DNA of 64,000 bases from Micromonospora sp. M71_S20 (GCF_003664255.1 NZ_RCCV01000001.1:372001-436000); one strand, 5' to 3'; counted from the first letter of the stretch, positions 17,601 to 25,689 are shown. A program made the numbers and translations. The notes: a model not told the origin generated them from the letters alone.

Positions 17601-18123
17601 CGACGATCTGGAGCCCGGGGCCCGGGGTGAACACGGCGTCGGGGCTGTCACCGTCGAAGACTCCCGGCACGCCGTGCCGGAACGACATCGCGTGGACCTT
17701 GCCGCCCCGGCGGACGGTGACGTCGAACCGGCGGGACAGCGCGTTGACCGCCGAGGCGCCCACGCCGTGCAGACCGCCGGAGGTCTTGTAGCCGGAGCCG
17801 CCGAACTTGCCGCCCGCGTGCAGCCGGGTGAGCACCAGCTCGACGCCGGAGATGCCGGACTTGGCGTGCACGTCGGTGGGGATGCCCCGACCGTCGTCGT
17901 CGACCTGGACCGAGCCGTCGGCGTGCAGCGTCACCTCCACCTTCGTGGCGTGGCCGGCGACGCCCTCGTCGGTGGAGTTGTCGAGGATCTCGTTGACGAG
18001 GTGACCCACGCCACGGCTGTCGGTGGAGCCGATGTACATGCCGGGCCGCTTGCGGACGGCGTCCAGCCCCTCGAGGTGCGTGAGGTCGTCGGCCCCGTAC
18101 AGGGTCTCAGGCTCTGCGGTCAA
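14614..18123 (-). CDS. parE: DNA topoisomerase IV subunit B (ParE) precursor containing an intein
   Basis: ATPase subunit of topoisomerase IV; 1169 residues of which 484 are an intein, leaving a 685-residue ParE of normal length. GHKL ATP-binding motifs: EILDNSTDE, VDDDGRGIPTD, GGLHGVGASAVNALS. The TOPRIM motif FIVEGDSALG is split from SARVARTAEYQALLPIRGKI by the intein, and the DADVDGAHIRTLL motif follows. Precursor splicing is required for function because the insertion sits inside the TOPRIM active site. The start is TTG at 18123 behind a GGGAG element. parC follows after 38 nt. The longest reading on the other strand (16477-18282) is an artefact. Confidence 0.93.
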   Translation of the reverse strand: MTAEPETLYGADDLTHLEGLDAVRKRPGMYIGSTDSRGVGHLVNEILDNSTDEGVAGHATKVEVTLHADGSVQVDDDGRGIPTDVHAKSGISGVELVLTRLHAGGKFGGSGYKTSGGLHGVGASAVNALSRRFDVTVRRGGKVHAMSFRHGVPGVFDGDSPDAVFTPGPGLQIVGAMKRGQRTGTSIRWWHDARYFETGASLDADAVRTKLRNTAFLVPGVSYTLRDHTGEEPTEESFHYPNGLTDMVEFLAPAGDRPVSGMLMVTGEGTYRENAADANGVMQSNVQRRAEVEVAFRWGTGYERTVECFTNTIRNAHGGTHRKGFERGLARTLADAVRNTRGLLKAKEDPPTLDDVLEGMTAVVHVRIPEPQFTSQTKDELSTAGITKVIQALVEQHLKAWLEDRRTKAEARTVLQKIVDAARVRLTQKQQKDAARRKTALEGASMPPKLVDCRATGVDRSELFIVEGDSALGCFTGDTMVALASGEARSFADLAADWAQGLTHFGYTTNKAGRVVIAPLVEPRLTKRNAPLVRVLLDNGESVRCTPDHLFRLRDGSYRRADALAPGESLMPLYRSVSSRAERHKLHGYERVWMNDREEWVYTHYLADAWNLRHGKDSAANGNVRHHVDINKRNNDPRNIQRMTWADHSALHAAMMGEHVQAGWREWFDNGGREFKSAMLAAQWRDPAFRAACLARLFALNESPAFRAKIEQAFQDWYDALSDDERRAYADRMRDRQAQYWSKPEHREAAADRVRRYFADPARRHEWRDPAVQQWDDPGLRAWRSRKTVEQFADPAERERQRSAVLAWHEDNPEFGERHSRLMKRRMSDPATGHLAKAQAGRAAYVANVPRAERVDRQQEGRRLAALRRLAPLLVLPDAELAQAYEAERLRSARTGLRFDRLLALYDGDYTRLRESVGLVNHHVVSVERLDETADVYDLTVEGHHNFALEAGVFVHNSARVARTAEYQALLPIRGKILNVQKANLQQVLDNAECAAIVQVLGAGSGRTFDLSAMRYGRVLIMADADVDGAHIRTLLITLFARYMRPLIEAGRLYAAMPPLHKITTKGRNPQTIYTYTQAEMETTVRKLEKAGKQIVTPIPRFKGLGEMDADELWETTMNPATRAVRRITLDDVDAAERILELLMGEKVEPRRNWLIDSADRVDREAIDA
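15253..16704 (-). other. intein in ParE (GyrB-type insertion site) with HNH homing endonuclease
   Basis: Residues 474-957 of the ParE precursor. The first residue is Cys (CFTGDTMVALASG, block A); block B is VRCTPDHLFRLRDGSY with the Thr-x-x-His pattern; blocks F and G are VYDLTVEGHHNFALEAGVFVHN, ending in His-Asn, with Ser as the first C-extein residue. All residues for splicing are present. The N-terminal 100 residues strongly recall the Synechocystis GyrB intein, which occupies the same GDSA site. In the middle, VRHHVDINKRNNDPRNIQRM (about residues 624-643) is an HNH-type endonuclease core, followed by 8-9 copies of a W/F-x-D/E/K-P-x-x-R motif (about 684-835), probably DNA-contacting repeats. 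Looks intact, not a degenerate mini-intein. Confidence 0.92.
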
Positions 18124-18631
18124 CTGGTCGTACTCCCAGGTCTCGGCGATGTGGTACCGCGTCCGACGTCGTCGGTCGGCCGGCGCGCCGCAGCGAGCCT
18201 AACCGGGAGATGCGACAGGACGACGGCGCCCCGCAGCGAGGCACGCGCCTCGCCGTGGGGCGGGCCCCGGTCGGGAGGGTAACGCGTTCCGTCCGGTTCC
18301 GGCGCATCGGAGCCGCCGTGACCGGTTTGCGAACGAGCCGGCCACGGGCGCTTCCATCCGGACAACAACGAGGCCGTGGCCGACCTTCCCCAGCGGCGAG
18401 GACGCCAGGTCCCGGGCACCGGGTGTCCGGTGCCACCGGCCGTGGACACCGCGCCGCCGACACCTTCGGGCCGGGCGCTCCGACCGTCCGACGCCGGCGG
18501 GGGCCCGGACGGGGCGGGTGTGTCCCTTTGCGAAAGATTTTGTTACGGGCCATTGACGCCCATCATGCCGGGGTGATCTGATCGCGCCCTCGGAGGATCT
18601 TTCACGTTTCGATGGACAGATGGGGGACGTC

Positions 18632-19891
18632 ATGTCCAGGTTCCGTCGTACCGCACTCGCGGCGGCGCTCGCCGTCGCCACCGCCACCCTGTCGACCGCC
18701 GTCGGGTTGAGCGCCCCGGCCTCGGCAGCCCCGCCCACCGCCGCGGTGGCGCTCGGCGACAGCTTCATCAGCGGTGAGGGCGCCGGGGCGTACACCCCGG
18801 TGGCCGACGTCAACGGGGTCGCCCAGGGCTTCCCGGGCTGGACCGCCGCGAACAACAACGCGTTCTTCTGCCACCGCTCGGCCAACGCCTCGCTGCACCG
18901 GGCCAACCTGCCGGGCATCCAGGACCGGTTCAACCTCGCCTGCTCCGGCGGGCAGCCGCACGACATCGCCGCCGCCTCCTCGGCCCGGACCAACGGCCGT
19001 CAGGTGGCCGCCCAGCTCGACCAGCTGCGCGCGGTCGGCCGGACCCACGACATCGACCTGGTGCTGCTCGGGCTCGGCTCGAACAACAGCTCGTTCACTT
19101 TCGGCAACGTCGCGGAGAAGTGCGCCAACCGGTTCATCGCCGACGCCTGGACCGGCTGGTGGGAGTTCTGGGCCTACCTGGGCGGGCCGGTGGAGCAGAA
19201 GCCCTGCACCGACGCCGACCTGGCCACCGCCGCCCAGTGGAGCGCCGCGACCGCGGAGACCACCTCGGCCGTACGCCAGCTCCTCACCACGCTGCGCGAG
19301 ATCGACGCCGACGGTCAGCACCGGATCGTCCTGCAGGACTACACCAACCCGCTGCCGCTCGACCTCGAGGCGCGCTTCCACGAGGAGGACAGCCGGGACG
19401 ACACCCGGGACAAGTTCCGCGCGCTGGGCGCCGAGCGGTACGCGGCCGGCTGCCCGATCCACCGGGCCAGCCTGCTGCCGGGGCACCGCTTCTCGCAGGG
19501 GCTGGGCACCCTGGTGAAGTCCACCCGGGACACCCTTGCCGCCGAGTTCCCCGGTGCGGACCTGGTCTACCTCAACGTGCAGCGGGCCTTCGACGGCGCC
19601 CGGCTCTGCGAGTCGGGGACCAGCCCGGCCGGCACCCTGGCCACCCCGATCCGCCTGCAGGACAGCCCGCCGAACGGCGTCTTCGTCACCAGCCTCTCCG
19701 GCAAGGACAAGATCGCCATCCAGCGGATCGCGAACACCTGCGTGAGCTACTTCCAGACCTGCCAGGAGTCGTGGCACCCGAACGCCGCCGGCCACCAGGT
19801 GCTCGGGCAGTGCCTGACGGGCGCGGCCACCACCGGTGCGCGTTCCGTGGCCTGCGTCCGCGCCGGGGACGGCTCGATCACGGTCTCCTGA
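18632..19891 (+). CDS. secreted SGNH/GDSL hydrolase
   Basis: Secreted esterase/lipase of about 419 residues. Signal peptide MSRFRRTALAAALAVATATL..., cleaved near APASAAP. SGNH blocks: GDSFISGEGAG (nucleophile Ser), NLACSGG (Gly), LGLGSNNS (Asn) and a late WHPNAAGH (catalytic Asp/His region SWHPN). Six or more cysteines suggest disulphides. I prefer the ATG at 18632, which follows a GGGGGA ribosome-binding site, over the ATG at 18620. The 18124-18619 gap upstream contains no gene; it must hold the divergent promoters of this gene and parE, but I could not define them. Confidence 0.87.
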   Translation: MSRFRRTALAAALAVATATLSTAVGLSAPASAAPPTAAVALGDSFISGEGAGAYTPVADVNGVAQGFPGWTAANNNAFFCHRSANASLHRANLPGIQDRFNLACSGGQPHDIAAASSARTNGRQVAAQLDQLRAVGRTHDIDLVLLGLGSNNSSFTFGNVAEKCANRFIADAWTGWWEFWAYLGGPVEQKPCTDADLATAAQWSAATAETTSAVRQLLTTLREIDADGQHRIVLQDYTNPLPLDLEARFHEEDSRDDTRDKFRALGAERYAAGCPIHRASLLPGHRFSQGLGTLVKSTRDTLAAEFPGADLVYLNVQRAFDGARLCESGTSPAGTLATPIRLQDSPPNGVFVTSLSGKDKIAIQRIANTCVSYFQTCQESWHPNAAGHQVLGQCLTGAATTGARSVACVRAGDGSITVS

Positions 19892-19905
19892 CCGCGACCG
19901 CGTCC

Positions 19906-19937
19906 CGGAACCCCGTGCCGCTCGGCGCGGGGTTCCG
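19906..19937 (+). terminator. hairpin terminator after SGNH hydrolase gene
   Basis: Perfect 10-bp stem CGGAACCCCG / CGGGGTTCCG with a 12-nt loop, 14 nt after the stop codon. Confidence 0.65.
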
Positions 19938-19962
19938 CCGCGTCCGGGGCCGGGCGGGCCGA

Positions 19963-20094
19963 CGCGGTCACGAACGGCCGGCGCGGTCACGAACGGCCGG
20001 CGCGGTCACGAACGCCCGGCGCGGTCGCGGACGGCCGGCGCCGTCAACGACGCTGGCGCGGTCACGGACAGCCGACGCGGTCGCGGGCGAGCGC
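19963..20094. repeat. 19-bp tandem repeat, seven degenerate copies
   Basis: CGCGGTC-type unit starts at 19963, 19982, 20001, 20020, 20039, 20057 and 20076; period 19 bp with one 18-bp step. Unit CGCGGTCACGAACGGCCGG; copies 2-3 are nearly identical, later ones diverge. It sits between two convergent genes and is not coding. Confidence 0.85.
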
Positions 20095-20116
20095 CGGAGG
20101 CCGCCGACGGGGTGGA

Positions 20117-20758
20117 TCAGTCGCGGGTGGCCACGCCGAGCACGTGCGGGGCGGCGGGGGCCGGGAGTCGGCTGTCGGGGAAGCGGAACGCGTCCAGCTC
20201 GGTGACGGTGAAGCCCGCGGCCCGGATCGCGCCCACCGTGTCGCGGCCCGTGTGGCAGCCGCCGCAGAGCAACGGCCAGACGGTCGCGTCGACCAGCCGC
20301 TGCACGCGGCGCAGGCCAGGTGTCTGCGCGCGTACGTGCTCGAAGAAGCGCACCTGCCCACCGGGCCGCAGCACCCGGCGGGCCTCGCGCAGCGCGGCGG
20401 CCTGGTCGGCCACCGAGCAGAGGACCAGGGACAGCACCACCGCGTCCGCGTCGGCGTCGGGCACCGGCAGCGCCTCGGCGAGGCCGTCGACCACCTCCAC
20501 GGGTACGGGCGCCCCGGCCGCCGCCTCCCGGGCCGCCGCCCGGAGCCGGGGCTCCGGCTCGACCGCAAGCACCCGCTCGACGGTGCCCGGGTAGTGCGCG
20601 AAGGTGCGGCCGTTGCCGGCGCCGACCTCGACCACCCGGCCCGCGAGGCCGGCGACGAGCCGGCGGCGGTGGGCGGCCGCGCCGGCGGCGTCCATCGCCA
20701 CGCTCGCCCGCGCGAACACCCGGGCGAACACCGGGTGGGAGACCGCACCACGGGACAT
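20117..20758 (-). CDS. class I SAM-dependent methyltransferase
   Basis: 213 residues. SAM-binding motif I is VVEVGAGNGRTFAHYPG (about residues 36-52), motif II/acidic loop VLAVEPEPRLR, and motif IV DADAVVLSLVLCSVAD; RRVLRPGGQVRFFEHVRA matches the post-I/motif V pattern of the UbiE/Methyltransf_11 group. The substrate is unknown. It lies 9 nt downstream of nsrR on the same strand and is probably cotranscribed with it. Confidence 0.82.
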   Translation of the reverse strand: MSRGAVSHPVFARVFARASVAMDAAGAAAHRRRLVAGLAGRVVEVGAGNGRTFAHYPGTVERVLAVEPEPRLRAAAREAAAGAPVPVEVVDGLAEALPVPDADADAVVLSLVLCSVADQAAALREARRVLRPGGQVRFFEHVRAQTPGLRRVQRLVDATVWPLLCGGCHTGRDTVGAIRAAGFTVTELDAFRFPDSRLPAPAAPHVLGVATRD

Positions 20759-20767
20759 CGTCGCTCC

Positions 20768-21406
20768 TCAGACCGGATCGGGTACGGCCCGCCGGCCGAC
20801 CGGGGACGGCGTCGCGGCCGGCCGCGCCGGGCCGCGCACGGCCGCGGGGGGCAGCGGGCCCGGCGCCGACGGTTCGCCGGACGACGGCGTGCCCGGCGAG
20901 GGTGGCTCCCCCGACGGCGGCGCGCCCGGCAGAGGTCGCTCCCCGGACGACGGCGCGACCGGCGCCGACGCCGGTCGGGGGCGGGGCAGGCCGAGGGCGA
21001 GCAGCGCCGGGCCGGTCGGCCCGGCGACCAGCTCGCCGAGCGTCACGTCGTCCAGCACGGCGAGGAAGGCGTCCCGGGCGCGGCGAAGTTCGCCCCGCAG
21101 CCGGCAGGCCGCGCGCAGCGAGCAGGCCGGCTCGTCGCAGGAGACCACCTCGTCGTCGCCCTCGAAGGCCCGCACCACGTGCCCGACCGTGGCGTTCCCG
21201 CCGCCCTCGGCGAAGGCCACCCCGCCGGAGCGGCCCCGGATGGTGACGAGCACGCCGAGCCGCTGCAACCGCTGCACCACCTTGGCGACGTGGTTGCGGG
21301 GCAGGTCGAGCTGGTCGGACAGCTCGTCCACGGTCATCCGTCGCGGGTTGGCGGCGGCGAGCATGGCGATGCGCAGCGCCATGTCGGTGGACCGGTTGAG
21401 CTTCAC
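20768..21406 (-). CDS. nsrR: Rrf2-family nitric-oxide-sensing repressor NsrR, with long Pro/Ser-rich tail
   Basis: DNA-binding repressor of NO detoxification. N-terminal winged helix MKLNRSTDMALRIAMLAAA...LSDQLDLPRNHVAKVVQRL and wing GVLVTIRGRSGGV; the Fe-S ligand cysteines are in SCDEPACSLRAACRLR (C-x4-C-x5-C), as in NsrR. Typical members have about 150 residues; here about 60 extra residues after residue 150 consist of SGExPxPGxP-type repeats of unknown purpose. It is divergent from hmp across 161 nt that contain a palindrome, so it very likely represses hmp and itself. Confidence 0.85.
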   Translation of the reverse strand: MKLNRSTDMALRIAMLAAANPRRMTVDELSDQLDLPRNHVAKVVQRLQRLGVLVTIRGRSGGVAFAEGGGNATVGHVVRAFEGDDEVVSCDEPACSLRAACRLRGELRRARDAFLAVLDDVTLGELVAGPTGPALLALGLPRPRPASAPVAPSSGERPLPGAPPSGEPPSPGTPSSGEPSAPGPLPPAAVRGPARPAATPSPVGRRAVPDPV

Positions 21407-21504
21407 GTCCCGACCCTAGCCACCGCGGTCGAGCCCCCACCACGGTCGACCGGACCCGGGATGTGATCCGGACGACCCCCGACCCGGGACCTTCGACCCT
21501 GAAG

Positions 21505-21521
21505 AGGTATCTCGAATACCT
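21505..21521. promoter_or_regulatory. candidate NsrR operator
   Basis: AGGTAT-CTCGA-ATACCT, a perfect 6-5-6 inverted repeat in the nsrR-hmp intergenic region, 47 nt before the hmp start. The pattern GGTAT...ATACC is like known NsrR sites built on AT-rich inverted half-sites. Confidence 0.55.
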
Positions 21522-21567
21522 GTTTTGCTGTCGTGGTTCGAGCGATTGACCTCAGAAGGAGAAAGCC

Positions 21568-22788
21568 GTGCTCTCGGAGTCCTCAGCAGCAGTGGTGACG
21601 GCGACCCTGCCCGCCGTGCAGGCGCACGGCGAGGCGATCACCGGCCGGTTCTACCAGCGGATGTTCGACGCGCACCCCGAACTGCTCGACATCTTCAACC
21701 GCAGCAACCAGGCCACCGGCACGCAGAAGGCCGCCCTCGCGGCCGCCGTGGTCGCGTACGCGGAGCACCTGACCGGCGGCAGCCGCGCGCCGTGGGGGCC
21801 GATCCTGGACCGCATCGCGCACAAGCACGCCTCGCTCGGCATCACCGCCACCCAGTACACGATCGTCGGCCGGCACCTGCTCGCCGCCGTCGGCGAGGTG
21901 CTGGGCGAGGCCGTCACCGCCGAGGTGGCGGCGGCCTGGGACGAGGTCTACTGGCTGCTGGCCTGCGAGCTGATCGCCCGGGAGGCCCGCCTCTACACCG
22001 TGGCCGGGCTGGCCGAGGGCGAGTCGGTCTGGCGGGACTGGCGGGTCGTCGCCCGGACCACCGAGGCGCTGGACGTCGTGTCGTTCACCCTGGTCCCGGC
22101 CGACGGCGGGCAGGTGCCCACCTTCGTCCCGGGCCAGTACACCTCGGTCGCCGTCGACCTGGACGGCGGGCGCGGTCAGCAGATCCGCCAGTACAGCCTC
22201 TCCGGCTGCCCCGGCGCCGACCACTGGCGGATCACCGTCAAGCGCGTACGCGGCACCGGCGACGCCCCCGACGGCATGGTCTCCACCTTCCTGCACGAGC
22301 GCGTGGGGGTCGACGACACCCTCCGGCTCAGCCCGGCGTTCGGCGAGGTCAGCGCGGTGGCCGGGGAGGGCCCGCTGCTGCTGGTCAGCGCGGGCATCGG
22401 CCTGACCCCGGCGATGGCCGCGCTGGAGCACCTGGCCGCCACCGAGCCGCAGCGTCCGGTGGTGCTGGTGCACGCCGACCGGGCCGGCGCGGCGCACGCG
22501 TTCCGCGGCGAACTGCCGCGCCTGCACGCCGCGCTGCCCAACCTGCGCACCGCCCTCTGGTACGAGGACCTCACCGACGGCGAACTGGCCGGGGTGACCG
22601 CCGAGGTCATCGCCGGCCGGGTCGATCCGGCGCTGATCCCGCTCTCCCCCGACGCCCACGTGCACCTCTGCGGGCCGCTGCCGTTCATGAACACCGTCCG
22701 GGGCGGCCTGCTGCGCCGAGGGGTGCCGGTGGAGCGGATCGCCTGCGAGGTCTTCGGGCCGGGCATGCTCCACGACGACCGGCCCTGA
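21568..22788 (+). CDS. hmp: flavohaemoglobin, nitric oxide dioxygenase
   Basis: Converts NO plus O2 to nitrate using NAD(P)H. Residues 1-140 form the globin: B10 tyrosine in GRFYQRMF, proximal histidine at about 87 in IAHKHASLGI. Residues about 150-260 bind FAD (RQYSLSG) and 260-406 bind NAD(P)H (LLLVSAGIGLTPAMAALEHL); the C-terminal ACEVFGPGM matches the family end. 406 residues, full length. GTG start behind AGAAGGAG. Divergent to nsrR, and so probably induced by NO. Confidence 0.93.
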   Translation: MLSESSAAVVTATLPAVQAHGEAITGRFYQRMFDAHPELLDIFNRSNQATGTQKAALAAAVVAYAEHLTGGSRAPWGPILDRIAHKHASLGITATQYTIVGRHLLAAVGEVLGEAVTAEVAAAWDEVYWLLACELIAREARLYTVAGLAEGESVWRDWRVVARTTEALDVVSFTLVPADGGQVPTFVPGQYTSVAVDLDGGRGQQIRQYSLSGCPGADHWRITVKRVRGTGDAPDGMVSTFLHERVGVDDTLRLSPAFGEVSAVAGEGPLLLVSAGIGLTPAMAALEHLAATEPQRPVVLVHADRAGAAHAFRGELPRLHAALPNLRTALWYEDLTDGELAGVTAEVIAGRVDPALIPLSPDAHVHLCGPLPFMNTVRGGLLRRGVPVERIACEVFGPGMLHDDRP

Positions 22789-23010
22789 CCCTGTGTCATC
22801 GGCCGGTCACGGGCGGTGGGGGCGGTTCGCCCCGCCGCCCGCCGGCCCCTCCACACCCGACGGACAGCTCCGCAGGACGAGCCGGGCGGGCGGCGGTTAG
22901 GAGGTGAGGTCGGGGGTAGGGACTCCTGCGGCGGGGTCCGCCAGGCGGCGAGGAGACGCCCCGGGGCTCGACCGGGTCCCCGCCGACGGGCCGGCCGATG
23001 GAGGAAGCAC

Positions 23011-24228
23011 ATGCGTATCGCGATGATCTCGGAGCACGCCAGTCCACTCGCCGTCGGAGGGGTGGAGGAGTCCGGCGGTCAGCACACGCACGTGGCGGAG
23101 CTCGCCGCCGCCCTGGTCGGCGAGGGGCACGACGTCCGCGTCTACACCCGCCGGGACTCCACCGTCCCGCCCGACTCCGTGGTCACCCCGGACGGCTACC
23201 AGGTGTGCCACGTGCCGGCCGGTCCGGCGCTACGGGTGCCGAGGGACGAGCTGCTGCCGCACATGGGCGAGTTCGGACGCTGGCTGGCCGGTCAGTGGCG
23301 CGACGGCGGCTGGACGCCGGACGTGGCGCACGCCCACTTCTGGACGAGCGGGCTGGCCACCGTGCACGCCGGCCGGCGCACCGGGGTGCCGGTGGTGCTG
23401 ACTTACCACAGCCTCGGCTCGGTGAAGCGGCGGCTGCAGGGCGCCCGGGACGCCAGTCCACCGGGCCGGGTGGGCTACGAGCGGGCCCTGGGCCGGGCCG
23501 CGGACCGGGTCATCGTGCAATGCCAGGACGAGGTCGGCGAGCTGGTCCGGCTCGGCGTGCCCCGGTCCCGGATGACGCTGGTCCCCGCCGGGGTCGACCA
23601 GGAGCTGTTCCGCCCCGACGGGCCCGTCGCCCCGCGCGACCCGGCCCGCCCCCGGCTCATCACCGTCGGCCGGATGGTGGAGCGCAAGGGCATCCAGGAC
23701 GTCATCCGGGCGCTGCCGGCCGTGCCGGACGCCGAGTGCGTGGTGGTCGGCGGCCCGCCTGCGGAGCTGCTCCCCGCGGACGGCTTCGCCCGCCGGCTCC
23801 GCGCGCTCGCCGAGTCCTGTGGGGTCGCCGACCGGGTGAAGCTGCTGGGCGGGCTGCCCCGGGAGGAGCTGGCCCCCTGGTACCGCTCGGCGGACCTGCT
23901 GGTGGCCGCCCCCTGGTACGAGCCGTTCGGGCTCGCCCCGCTGGAGGGCATGGCGTGCGGGGTGCCGGTCGTCGGCACGAACGTCGGCGGGATCGCCGAC
24001 ACCGTGGTCGACGGCCTGACCGGCGACCTCGTGCCGCCCCGGGACCCCCGGGCCCTCGGCACCGCGGTCCGCCGGCTGCTCGCCGACAAGGTCCGTCGCT
24101 TCGCGTACGCCACGGCGGCGCTGGACCGGATCCGCAACCGGTACTCGTGGAAGCGCTGCGCCGAGCAGCTGAGCACGGTCTACGCCACGGTCAGCACGGT
24201 CGGCCGGCCCGCCCCGGCGGTGGCGTAG
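23011..24228 (+). CDS. glycosyltransferase family 4 (GT-B)
   Basis: 405 residues, GT-B fold. N-terminal domain begins MRIAMISEHASPLAVGGVEESGGQHTHVAELAAAL, as in mycobacterial-type GT4 enzymes; acceptor-side VAHAHFWTSGL. The C-terminal donor domain has LITVGRMVERKGIQDVIRAL and the E-x7-E motif in WYEPFGLAPLEGMACGVPVVGTNVGG. ATG at 23011 with GGAGGAA upstream; the longer reading is rejected. Isolated from other glycan genes, so donor and acceptor are unknown. The 222-nt gap before it contains no clear feature. Confidence 0.85.
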   Translation: MRIAMISEHASPLAVGGVEESGGQHTHVAELAAALVGEGHDVRVYTRRDSTVPPDSVVTPDGYQVCHVPAGPALRVPRDELLPHMGEFGRWLAGQWRDGGWTPDVAHAHFWTSGLATVHAGRRTGVPVVLTYHSLGSVKRRLQGARDASPPGRVGYERALGRAADRVIVQCQDEVGELVRLGVPRSRMTLVPAGVDQELFRPDGPVAPRDPARPRLITVGRMVERKGIQDVIRALPAVPDAECVVVGGPPAELLPADGFARRLRALAESCGVADRVKLLGGLPREELAPWYRSADLLVAAPWYEPFGLAPLEGMACGVPVVGTNVGGIADTVVDGLTGDLVPPRDPRALGTAVRRLLADKVRRFAYATAALDRIRNRYSWKRCAEQLSTVYATVSTVGRPAPAVA

Positions 24229-24313
24229 CGCGGGTGGTGGTCGGCGGTCCGCGGTCGACGCCGGGGACGTGACGCCCACCACCCCACGGTTACCCGTCGG
24301 TAGCCTCGGGTCG

Positions 24314-24319
24314 TAGCCT
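24314..24319 (+). promoter_or_regulatory. -10 box of a leaderless promoter
   Basis: TAGCCT six nt before the GTG start of the downstream hydrolase; no Shine-Dalgarno precedes that start. Confidence 0.4.
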
Positions 24320-24325
24320 GGGGCG

Positions 24326-25189
24326 GTGAACGCGACGGGGGAATACCGGCAGGAGTTCGTCGAGGTCGACGGGGCCCGCATCGGGCTACAGGTGTATCCC
24401 GATCCGGACGGCGTCGCCGACGCCCCGCTGGTGCTGATCACGCCCGCGATGGGCGTCCGGGCGCGCTACTACCGGCCGTTCGCCGCCGCGCTGCGCGCCG
24501 CCGGCCTGGCCGTGGCGGTGGCCGACCTGCGCGGCACCGGGGAGAGCACCCCGAAGCCGAGCCGCGCCTGCCGGTACGGCTATTCGGAACTGGCCGCCGA
24601 CGTGGGCGCCGTGCTGGCGGCGCTGAAGACCCGGCGGGACGGGCGCAGGACGCTGCTGCTCGGGCACTCCCTCGGCGGGCAGGCGGCGCTGCTGCACCTC
24701 GCCGTGCACGGCGACCACGACGTCGACGGGCTGGCGCTGGTCGCCGTCGGCGTGCCGTGGTGGCGCAGCTACCCGGGCCTGCGCGGGTACGGCGTCCTGC
24801 CGTACACCCAGGGGATCGCGGCGACCGCCCGGCTGCTCGGCGTCTGGCCGGGCTGGGGCTTCGGCGGCCGGCAGGCGCGCGGGGTCATCCGCGACTGGGC
24901 GCACACCGCGCGGACCGGGCGCTTCCCGCAGCTGGACGGGGTGGACGCCGAGGCGGCCGTGCGGGCGCTGCGGACCCCCGTCCTCGCGGTCAGCGTCGAC
25001 GACGACCAGTACACCCCGCACGAGACCGTCGACCACCTGTGCGCGAAGCTGGCCGCCGCGCCCGTCGCGCGCGAGCGCTACACCCCGGCGCAGGCCGGCA
25101 CCCGGATGGACCACTTCACCTGGGTACGCGCGAGCGCCCCGCTGGCGGCCCGGGTGGCCCGCTTCGCCGCCGACCTGCCGGCCCGCTGA
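24326..25189 (+). CDS. alpha/beta hydrolase
   Basis: 287 residues. ITPAMGVRARYYRPFAAAL, DLRGTGES, nucleophile in LLGHSLGGQAALLHL, acid in AVSVDDDQYTPHE and histidine in MDHFTWVR show the hydrolase fold in order. The architecture (short cap with VPWWRSYPGLRGYGVLPYTQG) resembles YheT-like/serine aminopeptidase S33 members. GTG start, probably leaderless. Substrate unknown. Confidence 0.8.
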   Translation: MNATGEYRQEFVEVDGARIGLQVYPDPDGVADAPLVLITPAMGVRARYYRPFAAALRAAGLAVAVADLRGTGESTPKPSRACRYGYSELAADVGAVLAALKTRRDGRRTLLLGHSLGGQAALLHLAVHGDHDVDGLALVAVGVPWWRSYPGLRGYGVLPYTQGIAATARLLGVWPGWGFGGRQARGVIRDWAHTARTGRFPQLDGVDAEAAVRALRTPVLAVSVDDDQYTPHETVDHLCAKLAAAPVARERYTPAQAGTRMDHFTWVRASAPLAARVARFAADLPAR

Positions 25190-25316
25190 CCCTCGGCGGG
25201 CCGCGACACGAGCGGGGCGACTCGTCGGGCCGGCCCGGCCGCCCGACGCCGGCGACGGTCGGCACGGCCGCGGCGACGCGTCCCGGGCGGCGCCCCACCG
25301 CCCGGGACGGAGACGC

Positions 25317-25487
25317 TCACTCGTCGGTGTCGACGGGCACCATCTCGCCGTCGCGCTCCACGCGGGTCTCGCCGCGCTCGGCGGGCGGCGGCACCTGGGC
25401 CGTGGTCTTGCGCGGGTCGTTGTCCGGGTGCATCAGCACCGCGTCGGTCGACGCGGTCTTCTCCCGGCTCTCCTCGGGCTGCGACAT
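25317..25487 (-). CDS. small hydrophilic protein of unknown function (56 aa)
   Basis: MSQPEESREKTASTDAVL..., very acidic and polar, no cysteine or membrane segment, likely disordered. ATG at 25487 has a GAGGGG ribosome-binding site 6 nt away. A SigB-like promoter motif lies 34 nt upstream. The function is not recognisable; the promoter and composition suggest a stress-related small protein (inference). Confidence 0.6.
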   Translation of the reverse strand: MSQPEESREKTASTDAVLMHPDNDPRKTTAQVPPPAERGETRVERDGEMVPVDTDE

Positions 25488-25520
25488 CCGCTTCCCCTCT
25501 CGCTCGGGTCGTCCGGTCAA

Positions 25521-25545
25521 CTACCCGCAGCGGCCCCGCCGACTC
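25521..25545 (-). promoter_or_regulatory. possible SigB/SigF-type promoter
   Basis: Minus strand GAGT (25542-25545), 15 nt, GGGTAG (25521-25526). Fits G-N-N-T-N14-16-GGGTA but with G as the last base instead of C/T. Confidence 0.35.
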
Positions 25546-25630
25546 CTCCCGGCCCGTCCCCGTCGTCTCCCCGCGCCGACGCCCCGGTCCGGTATCTGCG
25601 CCGTCGCGGCGTATCAGCAGGTGACGGGCG

Positions 25631-25656
25631 GGATTAGCCGGCCGGGCGGCGGGTAT
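25631..25656 (+). promoter_or_regulatory. possible SigB/SigF-type promoter
   Basis: GGAT (25631-25634), 16 nt, GGGTAT (25651-25656), 34 nt before the ATG of the downstream gene. Matches the actinomycete stress-sigma pattern GNNT-N14-16-GGGTAY. Confidence 0.42.
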
Positions 25657-25689
25657 GCCGCACCGCCCGACACGGTGGAAGGGGATCAG

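Noticed and set aside
14614..18123. ParE insertion considered as a domain fusion or a misassembly
   Set aside because: Exact Cys...His-Asn/Ser borders, splicing blocks A, B, F, G and a perfect rejoining of the TOPRIM motif show an intein.
16477..18282. 601-codon open reading on the plus strand opposite parE
   Set aside because: Composition (Val/Gly/Ala/His/Arg runs, no domain) is that of an antisense shadow in GC-rich DNA; parE is certain on the other strand.
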